Positions 36,079 through 44,690 of a DNA stretch of 64,000 bases are shown piece by piece; position 1 is the stretch's first letter, and every line of letters starts with the position of its first letter. The position numbers were made by a program, and so were the translations under genes. The notes below the pieces were generated by a model, which saw only the letters and a program-made list of their open reading frames with translations, did not search any database and was not told where the DNA came from. Location: positions 1 through 64,000 of the forward strand of contig NZ_JAMYFE010000018.1 of NCBI RefSeq assembly GCF_024129865.1, written 5' to 3'. The stretch comes from Stieleria tagensis. GTDB taxonomy: Bacteria; Planctomycetota; Planctomycetia; Pirellulales; Pirellulaceae.

Positions 36079-37182
36079 ATGTGTTTCCACCAGTTGTCTC
36101 GACCAATCCTGCACCGCGGCCTGTTAAGCGCGGCGATGATGATCGCGATTCTTTGGCAGTGCAGCTGCTGTCTAGCCGTTTCGCCGGGACTGATTGAATT
36201 CACATGGGGTGATCGGGCACGTCAGGGAATACCGATCATGGACTTTTCGTCGGAGATGGTGGTCTTGGGGCGTGACGGCCAGTTGCACACTTTGAACGCC
36301 AGCCAGATCCAAACGGTGCGGGAGTTACGGTCGGCTTACGAACCCTCGACGACAATGGAGATGCGTGCCGAGCTGCAATCGGAGTTCGGTCGTGATTTCG
36401 AAGTGTTGGCGACGAATCATTTTTTAGTGGTCCAGCCCAAAGGCCGCGGGTCGCGCTGGCCCGAACTGTTCGAAAAGTGCCACCGTTCGTTTGTCAGCTA
36501 CATGTCACGCCGGGGTGTCAAGGTTCGACGAGGCCGATTCCCGATGGTCGCGGTTGTGATGCCCGATTCCGCAGCCATGTACAACGAACTTCGACGGATG
36601 AAAGTCAGTGCCAAACGGGTCGCCGGGATTTACGCGCGCGAAAGCAATCGAGTGATCACGCATGACGGTGGCTACCTGCCCCACGTCGCAGCCACTCTGC
36701 GACACGAAGCCGCTCACCAATCGGCTTACAACTACAATGTACATAGCCGCATCGTGATCACGCCTCGCTGGGTCACCGAAGGCGTCGGGCAAATGTTTGA
36801 ACCCGAAAGCATGGTTTCGCAACAGACCGGAATGACCTTGCGCGACCGTATCAACGACTACAGCATGAACGTGATCCGAACCAAATACGACGGCGGCCGC
36901 AGCCAGGATTTTTCCGATGCGGTTCGCGATCTGATCGGCAGCGACGAGATGTTTCGTCAATCCAATACAACCGACCAAGCCTACTCGGTGGCCTGGGCGA
37001 TGATGTTCTATTTGTCCGAACGCGACCCGAAATCGTTCGCCAAAGTGCTCGCCGGGACGTCGGCTCGGGGGACCTATCAGCCCTACGACCGGTTTGCGCG
37101 CCTGAACGACTTTCAGCGTTGGGTCGGTACGGATATCGATCAGTTTGCAAAAAATGTCAGTTGGTTTTTGCAGACGCTCTAA
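36079..37182 (+). CDS. DUF1570 putative metalloprotease
   Basis: A protein of 367 residues. The ATG at 36079 gives a short N-region and a hydrophobic export segment (GLLSAAMMIAILWQCSCCLA); the CxCC there could allow lipid attachment but no strict lipobox is visible. The DUF1570 domain fills the C-terminal half, with the zinc motif H-E-A-A-H in LRHEAAHQSAYN and a downstream Glu in PRWVTEGVGQMFE, the gluzincin arrangement. This makes a secreted or periplasmic zinc peptidase likely; the substrate is unknown. nadB follows on the same strand after 144 bp. Confidence 0.82.
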   Translation: MCFHQLSRPILHRGLLSAAMMIAILWQCSCCLAVSPGLIEFTWGDRARQGIPIMDFSSEMVVLGRDGQLHTLNASQIQTVRELRSAYEPSTTMEMRAELQSEFGRDFEVLATNHFLVVQPKGRGSRWPELFEKCHRSFVSYMSRRGVKVRRGRFPMVAVVMPDSAAMYNELRRMKVSAKRVAGIYARESNRVITHDGGYLPHVAATLRHEAAHQSAYNYNVHSRIVITPRWVTEGVGQMFEPESMVSQQTGMTLRDRINDYSMNVIRTKYDGGRSQDFSDAVRDLIGSDEMFRQSNTTDQAYSVAWAMMFYLSERDPKSFAKVLAGTSARGTYQPYDRFARLNDFQRWVGTDIDQFAKNVSWFLQTL

Positions 37183-37326
37183 CCACCGGCGAGCGCCGGG
37201 ACCGGATATTTCAAAACTGGCCGCCACGACGTACACTGATACGTTGCGGTGCACGCCAGACCCTCGTCGTGATCTCAGCGGTGTCGCGAACCCCCTCCGT
37301 TCAACCGCTTGTCTGGAAAACCGCTC

Positions 37327-38982
37327 ATGACGCCGCCGCGCTATTTGGTCCCCTTTGACACGCGTCAGGAAGTCCACCGTTTCACCGACGTGTTGATCAT
37401 TGGTGGCGGGCTGGCCGGTTTGCGTGCGGCCAATGCGGTGCAACCGCATCAGCGAGTGTTGGTGGTGACGAAAGATGTGCTGCGCGAATCCAACAGCAAC
37501 TATGCCCAGGGTGGCATCGCCGGCGTGATCGATCCGGAAGACCGTTTCGAGAATCATATTCGGGACACCTTGATCGCCGGTGCCAATCTGTGCGACGAAG
37601 ACGTCGTCAACATGGTGATTCGCGAGGGCCCCAGCCGAATCGAAGAACTCGTCCGCTGGGGCACGCAGTTTGATTTTGATGCCGGTGAATTGGAGCTCGG
37701 ACGCGAAGGCGGGCACTCGCACGAACGCATCGTGCACGCTCAAGGCGACGCCACCGGTGCTGAAATCATGCGTGCGGTCATTCAGCGCACGCGTGATCTG
37801 CCAAACGTACGGATTCTGGAAAACGCATTCACGATCGATCTGTTGACACACGAAGGCCGCTGTCGCGGCGCGGTGATCAGCGAAAACGGTGGCCGGCCGG
37901 TGATGGTTTGGGCCAAAGAAACTATTCTGTGCACCGGTGGGGCTGGACAGATTTTTCGCGAATCAACCAACCCTCCCGTGGCGACCGCCGATGGGACTTC
38001 GCTGGCCTACCGTGCGGGCGTGAAGCTGCGTGACATGGAATTCATGCAGTTCCATCCGACGGTGCTGTACATCGCCGGTTCGTCGCGGTCATTGATCACC
38101 GAAGCGGTGCGAGGCGAAGGCGCCTACCTGGTCGATTCCACCGGTCACCGTTTCATGCCCGAATACGATGATCGCGCCGAACTGGCTCCGCGTGATGTGG
38201 TCAGCCAAGCCATCATCCGTCAGATGCACAAGACATCGCACCCCTGTGTTTACTTGGACCTGTCGCACCTGAATGCCAAACACGTTCTGGCGCGATTCCC
38301 AGGCATCGCGTTGGCCTGTTCCAAGTTTGGCTTGGATATCGCCAGCGATCGAATTCCCGTTCGCCCTGGGGCGCATTACATGGTCGGTGGCGTGACGGTC
38401 GATCGCCAAGGCCGAACGAGTCTGCCCGGTTTGTGGGCGGCCGGCGAGGTGACCAGCAGCGGTCTGCACGGCGCCAATCGATTGGCCAGCAATAGCTTGC
38501 TCGAAGGCCTCGTGTATGGTGCCTCGGCGGGCGTGGCGGCATCCCGCTCGGCTAGCGAAGAAGTCCACGAGATGCGGGCCCTGCCGATCCGTCAATCGGT
38601 GACTTCCTCGAGCGAGTCGTTTGATATCGATGACGTCCGTGTGTCGCTGAAGACTTTGATGGGACGGTTTGTCGGAGTCGAACGCGATGCCGCCGGTTTA
38701 CAAAAGGCCGCCGACACCATTCGCTCGTATTCCGCGTACGTCATGAACCATCAATTCTCAGACGAATCGGGTTGGGAATTGCAAAACCTGCTGACCAGCG
38801 CGGTAATCATGGTCACCTCCGCCATGGTGCGTACGGAATCGCGTGGCGTGCATTTTCGCAGCGACCACCCTGCCCCCGACGATGAACATTGGCGTCGTCA
38901 TTTGACGGTCCAAATCAACGTCGACGGTGGCTACCCACAACGCGGCGCGTTGCTTGAACCGGCAAACATTCCTGTCGTCTAA
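37327..38982 (+). CDS. nadB: L-aspartate oxidase
   Basis: First enzyme of NAD synthesis from aspartate, oxidising L-aspartate to iminoaspartate with FAD in the cytoplasm; 551 residues, the usual size. The FAD motif GGGLAGLRA is near residue 30, the family signature EGGHSHERIVHAQGDATG near 140 carries the substrate-binding residues, and SNSLLEGLVYGA near 390 is typical. The C-terminal helical domain (MNHQFSDESGWELQNLL) is present. The ATG at 37327 is preferred over an upstream in-frame TTG. No nadA or nadC gene is adjacent. Confidence 0.93.
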   Translation: MTPPRYLVPFDTRQEVHRFTDVLIIGGGLAGLRAANAVQPHQRVLVVTKDVLRESNSNYAQGGIAGVIDPEDRFENHIRDTLIAGANLCDEDVVNMVIREGPSRIEELVRWGTQFDFDAGELELGREGGHSHERIVHAQGDATGAEIMRAVIQRTRDLPNVRILENAFTIDLLTHEGRCRGAVISENGGRPVMVWAKETILCTGGAGQIFRESTNPPVATADGTSLAYRAGVKLRDMEFMQFHPTVLYIAGSSRSLITEAVRGEGAYLVDSTGHRFMPEYDDRAELAPRDVVSQAIIRQMHKTSHPCVYLDLSHLNAKHVLARFPGIALACSKFGLDIASDRIPVRPGAHYMVGGVTVDRQGRTSLPGLWAAGEVTSSGLHGANRLASNSLLEGLVYGASAGVAASRSASEEVHEMRALPIRQSVTSSSESFDIDDVRVSLKTLMGRFVGVERDAAGLQKAADTIRSYSAYVMNHQFSDESGWELQNLLTSAVIMVTSAMVRTESRGVHFRSDHPAPDDEHWRRHLTVQINVDGGYPQRGALLEPANIPVV

Positions 38983-39053
38983 CGACTGCGACGCCAGCAA
39001 ACCTGATCGCCGTCGCCGGCCGGTCAATTCTTGAGCCAATGTGAGCGCATAAA

Positions 39054-39081
39054 AAAAGCCCGGTTTTTCAACCGGGCTTTT
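39054..39081. terminator. Bidirectional terminator between nadB and tRNA-Asp
   Basis: AAAAGCCCGGTT (39054-39065) pairs perfectly with AACCGGGCTTTT (39070-39081) around a 4-nt loop. On the minus strand the stem is followed by a run of seven T, ending tRNA-Asp transcripts; on the plus strand TTTT follows and could also stop nadB transcription. Confidence 0.88.
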
Positions 39082-39087
39082 CTCTAG

Positions 39088-39161
39088 CGACGCGGACGGG
39101 ACTCGAACCCGCAACCTCCGGATCGACAGTCCGGGGCTCTAACCAATTGAGCTACCGCGCC
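39088..39161 (-). tRNA. tRNA-Asp (GTC)
   Basis: A full 74-nt cloverleaf: acceptor GGCGCGG with CCGCGTC (one G-U pair), D arm GCTC-AATTGGTTA-GAGC, anticodon arm CCGGA-CTGTCGA-TCCGG with anticodon GTC, variable loop AGGTT, T arm GCGGG-TTCGAGT-CCCGT and discriminator G73, as expected for bacterial tRNA-Asp. The CCA end is not encoded. A terminator follows at 39054-39081. Confidence 0.97.
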
Positions 39162-39553
39162 AGAATTCAGCTCGCTCGAAGGCGTTGCTGTCCTCTGATG
39201 GAGCGGGATTATATACATGGTCGTTCCCGCTGCAAGACCATGCTTCGGCTGTTTCGCAAACGTTTCTTTAATCATCTGCTAGCGAATTATTCTCCGGGTC
39301 GTTTTTTCGCTTATTCCCCGCGAAACGGAGAGCAAATGTTTTTCCACGAAAGCAATTTTTTTGCAGTCCCGGGGTTTGTTCCAGACCTAGCGTTGTGGTG
39401 ATGAATCGCGAAATCGATCCACGCATCTTTTGCTCGAAAACTAAGAAACCCACGACATCCGCGATGTTCGCCAACCAATTTTTTTTGTTCACCGCATCGA
39501 TTAACGATTGGATCCGTGACAGCGGCAATGAACTGTCGGGCTACACCAGCCAA
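39162..39553. other. Intergenic region upstream of tRNA-Asp
   Basis: About 390 bp between the tRNA-Asp 5' end and a possible tiny frame. It should contain the tRNA promoter (minus strand). No repeat, hairpin or convincing gene is visible; the open frames present lack binding sites. Confidence 0.45.
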
Positions 39554-39640
39554 ATGTCGACGACCCATTGGGGGATTGTTGCCGGTTGTGCCGTTGCTTT
39601 CGGATTTATGTGCTTGAAGGGGCCCGGCGTGAACCGATAA
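39554..39640 (+). CDS. Possible tiny membrane peptide (28 aa)
   Basis: An ATG at 39554 starts a 28-residue frame, MSTTHWGIVAGCAVAFGFMC and eight more residues ending in NR, with a single hydrophobic core that could span the membrane. It is the C-terminal part of a longer unlikely frame and has no strong ribosome binding site. It may be chance; I list it because it lies just before a real small gene at 39722. Confidence 0.2.
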   Translation: MSTTHWGIVAGCAVAFGFMCLKGPGVNR

Positions 39641-39721
39641 CACGGTCTATCGCGTAGAACCTAATTGACCGATCATTTGGATCAATTATTGAGCATGCCC
39701 GGCCGGCCTGGAGAATCAATC

Positions 39722-40048
39722 ATGCCGCTGTTTGAAATCGAAACTGACTCGCACATCATCATCACCTGGGCTAGCGACGAAGACGCCGCTCGGGTGGTCG
39801 TGTATGAAGCCTACCCGCATGACGAGGTCGTGCGGCTGACCAAACGCCCCCGGGACACCTGGGTGATCAGCAAAGGGGCATTGGGGTTAACCAACACCAA
39901 CTTGGACCCCTGCATGGTGGCTCGAGAATGCCTGAACCGTTCGGCGGGCGACAAAGTCAACGCGATCCGGTTGTACCGAATGGAAACCGGCAGCGATTTG
40001 GATCAGGCCCGAAAGATGATTGAATCCAACATGGTCATGGGCTGGTAG
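39722..40048 (+). CDS. Small protein with ribosomal L7/L12 C-terminal-like segment
   Basis: A protein of 108 residues. The ATG at 39722 has GGAG upstream; a TTG-started extension to 39665 is less likely. The first half (PLFEIETDSHIIITWASDEDAARVV...) is an uncharacterised small domain. The end, VNAIRLYRMETGSDLDQARKMIE, follows the pattern of the L7/L12 C-terminal domain, where a strand and helix (VIKxVRxxTGLxLKEAKxxVE) bind translation factors. That likeness is short, so an L7/L12-fold cytoplasmic protein is only an inference. It stands alone, convergent with the PfkB gene. Confidence 0.7.
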   Translation: MPLFEIETDSHIIITWASDEDAARVVVYEAYPHDEVVRLTKRPRDTWVISKGALGLTNTNLDPCMVARECLNRSAGDKVNAIRLYRMETGSDLDQARKMIESNMVMGW

Positions 40049-40175
40049 CAACCGGCGGCTTCACTGAACAGTGTCTTGATTAGACAGTGTCTTGATCGAA
40101 TCAGCCGCTGGGCGTTAGCCGTGGTTTTGATCCCATCCCGACGCGTCAGTTATGAAGCCAGCGTTTTTCATCACA

Positions 40176-40251
40176 ACCCGACGCGTGAGCGAGGGATTTT
40201 TGGTCTTACCAATGCCCCACGTAAAAGCGCAACGTGAAAACTCACGCGTCG
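40176..40251. repeat. Palindromic repeat of the ACCCGACGCGTGAGCGAGGGAT type
   Basis: CGACGCGTGAG (40179-40189) is the exact inverse of CTCACGCGTCG (40241-40251), and CCCGACGCGTCAG also occurs just before at 40138. The string reads TTRRVSEG in one frame, which I recall from many short predicted proteins in planctomycete genomes and take to be non-coding repeat DNA. A rearranged relative lies at 41214-41284. Confidence 0.6.
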
Positions 40252-40260
40252 CACCGCCAT

Positions 40261-41184
40261 TCACTGTCCACCTGGCATTGACGCGAGCGAGTAGGCCCCC
40301 ATTCGGCGGGCATTCTGCGATGCCGTTTGGGCCGCCAATTGTGCGGCTTGGCTGAGCGATTGTTCTGCGACCCAAGCGTGTAGAAAGGCGCCGTGATAGG
40401 TGTCGCCGCAGCCGGTCGTGTCGACGGCTTGATCCACTTCGATCGCCGGTTGAAAAATGGTTGGTTGGCCTTGCTGTTTCAAGTAACTCCCGCCGGCCCC
40501 ATCGGTCACTCCGGCAATTTGGCATCCCAGATCGGCCGACAAAAACTCCACTAATTCCCGCGCCCCAATCACCGAGCGATTGGGATATCGCATCTGAAAG
40601 TGTTGCGCCGCAAACTGCGCCGCCACGATGGCAATATCGGCACCCATCAGCATCGGCAAGATCTGGGGGCGATAGCGATAGGCGCCACCGTCAAACGAGA
40701 CCAGAGTGGTGGCTTGCTTGGCAATTTCAATCGCGCGGCGACATACTTCGGGATGTCGACCATTGAGATGCAGCAACTTGGCACTGGCGACTGCGTCCCC
40801 GAGTTCATTCGACCATGACAATTGGTCGCAAGCGCTGCCAGGTGAAAAGACGATGGTTCGTTCGACGTCGGCTTTGTCAGCCCAGATCGATGCGACGGAA
40901 CTGGTCTTGCCCAGATGCTGCGTGATCTGACGACAGTCGACGCCCAATGTTTGAAGAGTTTCCAGAATCCGCTTCGCGGGCGGGTCATCGCCCAGCGAGT
41001 CGACCAGAGCGACGCGCGAACCCAACTGTGCGGCCGTGGCCAGCGCAACCGTGATGCCGCCGCCGATCCCCTCGACTCGTTCACAGGCCTGGACGACTTG
41101 GCCTCGGTGGGGGAGTTCATCGACCAGAAACAGGTTGTCCCAGACCGAAACGCCGATCCCCACGATGTCAAATTCAGTCGTCAA
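40261..41184 (-). CDS. PfkB-family carbohydrate kinase
   Basis: A cytoplasmic sugar or nucleoside kinase of 307 residues. FDIVGIGVSVWDNLFLVDELPHRG opens the fold, GGGITVALATAAQLGSRVALV matches PfkB signature 1, and D-T-T-G-C-G-D-T-Y-H-G-A carries the catalytic Asp of signature 2. The start is a TTG at 41184 with GAGGAG at 41195-41200 as the binding site; a TTG further upstream would place that site inside the gene. The substrate is not clear; the nearest likeness is to ribokinase-type enzymes. No partner genes adjoin. Confidence 0.85.
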   Translation of the reverse strand: MTTEFDIVGIGVSVWDNLFLVDELPHRGQVVQACERVEGIGGGITVALATAAQLGSRVALVDSLGDDPPAKRILETLQTLGVDCRQITQHLGKTSSVASIWADKADVERTIVFSPGSACDQLSWSNELGDAVASAKLLHLNGRHPEVCRRAIEIAKQATTLVSFDGGAYRYRPQILPMLMGADIAIVAAQFAAQHFQMRYPNRSVIGARELVEFLSADLGCQIAGVTDGAGGSYLKQQGQPTIFQPAIEVDQAVDTTGCGDTYHGAFLHAWVAEQSLSQAAQLAAQTASQNARRMGAYSLASMPGGQ

Positions 41185-41194
41185 GTCGGCGGAT

Positions 41195-41200
41195 CTCCTC
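41195..41200 (-). promoter_or_regulatory. Ribosome binding site GAGGAG for the TTG-started PfkB gene
   Basis: GAGGAG on the minus strand lies ten bases before TTG at 41184. It decides between several possible non-ATG starts for the kinase gene. Confidence 0.55.
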
Positions 41201-41453
41201 AACAAGTGCGTTTTGAAGCCAGCGTTTTCGCGTGGGCATTGGTTTTTAGTTACCCGAAGTGTCAGCCAGGGATCCCATCAACCGGCAAAATCCCGTCGGG
41301 TTGTGATCATATCGCAGCTTCAAAACGCAACCAACGCCCATCTTAGTGTCTCGCGGGCGGTCTTGCCGATGGGGCTGTCGCAGACCCGGATGGGCGCGTA
41401 TAAAGTTTGCCTCGCGCAGCTTTCAATTGACACCATTCCCCCAAGAAATTCCG

Positions 41454-42683
41454 ATGCCACGCGTCAAATCCTTTCGTGCCGTTCGTCCTCAGGTTGAAAA
41501 CGCCGCCCGGGTGGCCAGCGTTCCTTACGACGTCGTCAACCGTGACGAAGCCGCAGCGCTTGCCGAGGGAAATAGCGATTCATTTTTGCATGTCGTTCGT
41601 CCGGACATCGATCTGCCGGCTGATACCGACCCCTATGCGGACGAAATCTACGCCAAGGCAGCAGAGAATCTGCAGCGATTCTTGCGTGACAAAGTGTTGG
41701 TCCAAGACGAGAACGATGGAATCTTTCTGTATCGCCAGATCATGAACGGGAACAGCCAGATCGGTGTGGTCTGCTGTTGTCACGTCGATGACTACGAAAA
41801 CAACTTAATCCTCAAGCACGAATTCACCCGTCCGGTCAAAGAAGACGATCGTACCCGTCACGTGATGACACTCGGTGCCCATTCCGGTCCCGTCTTTTTG
41901 ACCTATCGGGATAACGCCAGTGTCGACGAATTGGTCAACCAAGCGATCCAAGCCGATCCCCTGTATGACTTCACCGCCGATGACGGCGTTCAGCACACGG
42001 TGTGGAAAATCGACCAAGCCGATCCCTATGTTTCCGCACTGACTCAGGTCCCGGCTTTCTACGTGGCCGATGGTCACCACCGCGCTGCCAGTGCCTGGCG
42101 TGCCGGCAAGGCGCGCCGCGAAGCCAACCCGGGACACACCGGCGAAGAAGAATACAACTGGTTCTTGACGGTTCTGTTTCCATCAACACAGTTAAACATT
42201 CTGTCCTACAACCGCATCATCAAAGACTTGAACGGTATGTCGCCCGACGAAGTTCGCGCGCGTTTGGCAGAGGTGGGTACGTTGGAAAAGACCAGTGATC
42301 CGGTGCCACCGAGTGCGGGTTCCTTCTGCGTCTACTTGGACGGGCAATGGTGGTTGCTAACCATTCCGGCCGATTCGATTGACCAAAACGATGCGATCAA
42401 TTGTCTGGACGTCGCATTGTTGGAAAAACGTGTGATCAATCCCATCTTTGGCATCGAAAACGTGCGAACTGACCCGCGAATTGATTTCGTCGGTGGAATT
42501 CGTGGCACCAAAGAATTGGAACGGCGAGTCGATTCCGGTGACTGGGCCGTTGCTGTATCGATGTATCCGACATCGATTGATCAACTGATGTCGGTTTCGG
42601 ATGCCGGCGAAGTGATGCCACCAAAAAGCACTTGGTTCGAACCGAAACTTCGCAGTGGTCTTTTGACCCACCTGCTGGATTGA
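41454..42683 (+). CDS. DUF1015 family protein
   Basis: A cytoplasmic protein of 409 residues, normal for DUF1015. The ATG at 41454 gives the usual beginning MPRVKSFRAVRP; the family pattern continues with VASVPYDVVNRDEAAALA, FLHVVRPDIDLP, FYVADGHHRAASAW and NWFLTVLFPSTQLNILSYNRIIKDL. PYDVV and DGHHR recall ParB/SerK-like nuclease-kinase folds, and older annotation called such proteins ParB-like. In other genomes these genes often neighbour serine-synthesis genes, but not here. The function is not established. Confidence 0.88.
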   Translation: MPRVKSFRAVRPQVENAARVASVPYDVVNRDEAAALAEGNSDSFLHVVRPDIDLPADTDPYADEIYAKAAENLQRFLRDKVLVQDENDGIFLYRQIMNGNSQIGVVCCCHVDDYENNLILKHEFTRPVKEDDRTRHVMTLGAHSGPVFLTYRDNASVDELVNQAIQADPLYDFTADDGVQHTVWKIDQADPYVSALTQVPAFYVADGHHRAASAWRAGKARREANPGHTGEEEYNWFLTVLFPSTQLNILSYNRIIKDLNGMSPDEVRARLAEVGTLEKTSDPVPPSAGSFCVYLDGQWWLLTIPADSIDQNDAINCLDVALLEKRVINPIFGIENVRTDPRIDFVGGIRGTKELERRVDSGDWAVAVSMYPTSIDQLMSVSDAGEVMPPKSTWFEPKLRSGLLTHLLD

Positions 42684-42703
42684 TTTTCGATCGCCACAAC
42701 GTT

Positions 42704-42776
42704 GGTGTGGAGGATTCATCCGACCGGGTTCTTGTGCTGTTCGCTTGAACTTTCGGTCGGGATGCCTCTTTCCGCC
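42704..42776. repeat. Palindromic element, degenerate copy
   Basis: A good left arm GGTGTGGAGGATTCATCCGA (42704-42723) is followed 31 bp later by a decayed right arm GGTCGGGATGCCTCTTTCCG (42755-42774). It is of the same family as at 1151 and 48370. It sits between the stops of two convergent genes and ends just before the exonuclease stop codon. Confidence 0.75.
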
Positions 42777-42780
42777 TGTA

Positions 42781-43896
42781 CTAACGGTTGAATCCAACCA
42801 AGCTTAGGAATTGATCTTCGTTCAGGATTTCCATTTCGCGGCGTTGGATCAGTGCGTCGGCTTGTTGTTGGTCGATTCCATTGGTGCCGATGACAATACA
42901 ATTGGTATCGTCGTCCGCCGTGGTCTGATGCACGCCACCGCTGCGGAGTGTCAATTCATGCGTTTGCTGTACCGAAAGCATTTGCAGTTGGCCACAAAAC
43001 ACGATGCGTTTTCCTCGTAGCGGCTGGATGAATTCAGCGCGAATCGCCAGTCGCTGCCAATCGACCGGGGCAGCCCCACTGTGCCCGGAAGCGCTGTGTC
43101 CGGAAGCGCTGTGTCCGGAAGCGCTGTGTCCGGCTACGGCGGTTTCATTGCCGGCAGAGTCGGATGTCATTTCACGCGTGATCGACGATTCGTCAAACGG
43201 GTTCATCGACAGCGCCAACGAGGGGCCGCCGCCACGCCGAAGCATGCGTTTGGGGACGCCAGGCTGTGTTTTTTTCGCTGCCGGCTTTCGTTTCTTGCTG
43301 TCCTTGCGAGCCGCATGGCTAACGCCCCATTTCCCCGCCTTGCCGCGCACGATGCGGAGTTTCTGTTCCAAGTCGACCATCGATTCGGCTTGACGAGCGA
43401 TTCCGGCGGCCAGCAAAACTTTGGCACAGGCTCTCGAATCTTCCAGCGCGTCATGGTGTTTGAATTGAATGTCCAACCACTGCGACAGCGGTTTTAAACC
43501 AAAGCGTTGCCGATCCGGCCAAGTTTGGCGGGCAATCAGCCGTGTGCAGGAAAAATGCAGATCGGGAATGTCACACCCGTGACGTTCCAAGCACCCGGTC
43601 AGAACCCCAATGTCAAAGGGGGCGTTGTGGGCGATCAAACAGTCGTCGACCAAGAAGGTCGCGATCTCGTCCCACAATTGGCCGAATGTCGGCTGGGATT
43701 CGACATCGGCTGGGCGGATACCATGAATCCGAATGTTGCCCGGCGAGAAAAAGAATGGGTCAGGCCGGATCATCCACATCCGCTCGTCGACCAACTGGCC
43801 GTCGCGGACCACCACTGCCGCCAATTGGCAGGCGCTGTCGCGGCGGCGGTTTGCCGTTTCAAAATCGATCGCAGTAAAATTTGCCAGGAATGCCAT
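42781..43896 (-). CDS. DEDDh 3'-5' exonuclease with BRCT domain
   Basis: A protein of 371 residues. The N-terminal exonuclease of the DNA polymerase III epsilon type (about 5-175) has all motifs: D-F-E in FTAIDFETAN, HNAPFD, and H-D-A-L-E-D with the DEDDh histidine. A linker of about 110 residues is lysine-rich, then contains GHSAS pentapeptides encoded by a 15-bp tandem repeat. The C-terminal BRCT domain (about 290-371; PLRGKRIVFCGQLQML and LTLRSGGVHQ) probably binds protein or DNA ends, as in other epsilon-BRCT proteins. Likely role: DNA repair or proofreading outside the main replicase. Confidence 0.9.
   Translation of the reverse strand: MAFLANFTAIDFETANRRRDSACQLAAVVVRDGQLVDERMWMIRPDPFFFSPGNIRIHGIRPADVESQPTFGQLWDEIATFLVDDCLIAHNAPFDIGVLTGCLERHGCDIPDLHFSCTRLIARQTWPDRQRFGLKPLSQWLDIQFKHHDALEDSRACAKVLLAAGIARQAESMVDLEQKLRIVRGKAGKWGVSHAARKDSKKRKPAAKKTQPGVPKRMLRRGGGPSLALSMNPFDESSITREMTSDSAGNETAVAGHSASGHSASGHSASGHSGAAPVDWQRLAIRAEFIQPLRGKRIVFCGQLQMLSVQQTHELTLRSGGVHQTTADDDTNCIVIGTNGIDQQQADALIQRREMEILNEDQFLSLVGFNR
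43081..43140. repeat. 15-bp tandem repeat inside the exonuclease gene
   Basis: Four 15-bp units (43081, 43096, 43111, 43126); the two central ones are identical, GTGTCCGGAAGCGCT, and the outer two differ slightly. On the coding strand they encode GHSAS repeats in the linker. Being a multiple of three, copy-number change would alter linker length but not frame. Confidence 0.95.
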
Positions 43897-43955
43897 CGCA
43901 AAAGTTTACGCCCAGAACGACGCCGGGGCGAGAGCCGACCGATTCCCAATCAGCG

Positions 43956-44477
43956 TTAACCAGCCATCCGTGTGATGCGGTTGTGTGGCTGAGCGATTTC
44001 AGTCGCGTTGGGCTGATAGCGAAATTGCATCAGGTAAGCGTCTTCAACCGTATCGTCGTAGAAATCACGCAGGACACTGATCGCTCGGAACCCAAGATTC
44101 TTGAAGAACAGTTGAGCCTCCAAGTTGGTTTCGCGGACTTCTAACATGATTCGGTTGCGTCGTTCGTGCGACAGCTTGCCGAACAGTTTGCTGCACATCG
44201 CGTTTCCGACGCCGTGCCGACGTTGTTCGCTGTGAACCGCGAAGTTTAAAATGTGCAGCCGATTCTTGTGCAATTCATAGATCATGAATCCCACAATCTT
44301 GTCATCTTTCTCGGCGACCATGCCGATGCAATTCCGTTGCCGGAGACAGCGAATGAAGTCTTCTTCAGTCCAAGCGAACTCAAAGCAATTCTGTTCAATC
44401 GCCAATACCGAGGGCATATCGCGTCGGATCATCCAACGAATATGCACGCATACGGGGGTTTCTTTGGCTTGCTTCAT
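43956..44477 (-). CDS. rimI: Ribosomal-protein-alanine N-acetyltransferase (RimI type)
   Basis: A GNAT acetyltransferase of 173 residues that transfers acetyl from acetyl-CoA to a protein N-terminus, classically ribosomal protein S18. The acetyl-CoA loop is EQRRHGVGNAM; LHILNFAVHSEQRRHGVG and LEVRETNLEAQLFFKNLGF are typical of RimI, including the tyrosine-containing end DFYDDTVEDAYLM. There is a 59-bp gap to the exonuclease gene downstream on the same strand. The GNAT assignment is firm; the S18 substrate is inferred. Confidence 0.85.
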   Translation of the reverse strand: MKQAKETPVCVHIRWMIRRDMPSVLAIEQNCFEFAWTEEDFIRCLRQRNCIGMVAEKDDKIVGFMIYELHKNRLHILNFAVHSEQRRHGVGNAMCSKLFGKLSHERRNRIMLEVRETNLEAQLFFKNLGFRAISVLRDFYDDTVEDAYLMQFRYQPNATEIAQPHNRITRMAG

Positions 44478-44690
44478 TTCTGGGCTCCTTTCCAGCGAGA
44501 CGAGTCCCGAGGCTGCTAATTGACAGGCCGGCGAATCGCAAAATGCGTCAAAAAAACCAGCAAAACGTCCCGTTCATCGTGTCGTTTGCCGTGTGCCGGG
44601 AAAATAGCAAACGCATGGACTGGAACCAATACAGATTGGCCCCTGTTTTCAGCTCCCTGTGAATTTGTTGTGAGAATTTTGGGCGGAATT

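Noticed and set aside
36505-37851. 448-residue frame on the minus strand
   Set aside because: It lies antisense across the DUF1570 and nadB genes, both with clear family motifs, and has low-complexity, motif-free composition typical of shadow frames in GC-rich DNA.
40152-40355. 67-residue protein with TTRRVSEGF
   Set aside because: It matches a repeat DNA string that I recall as recurring non-coding sequence in planctomycete genomes and overlaps the 3' end of the PfkB gene.
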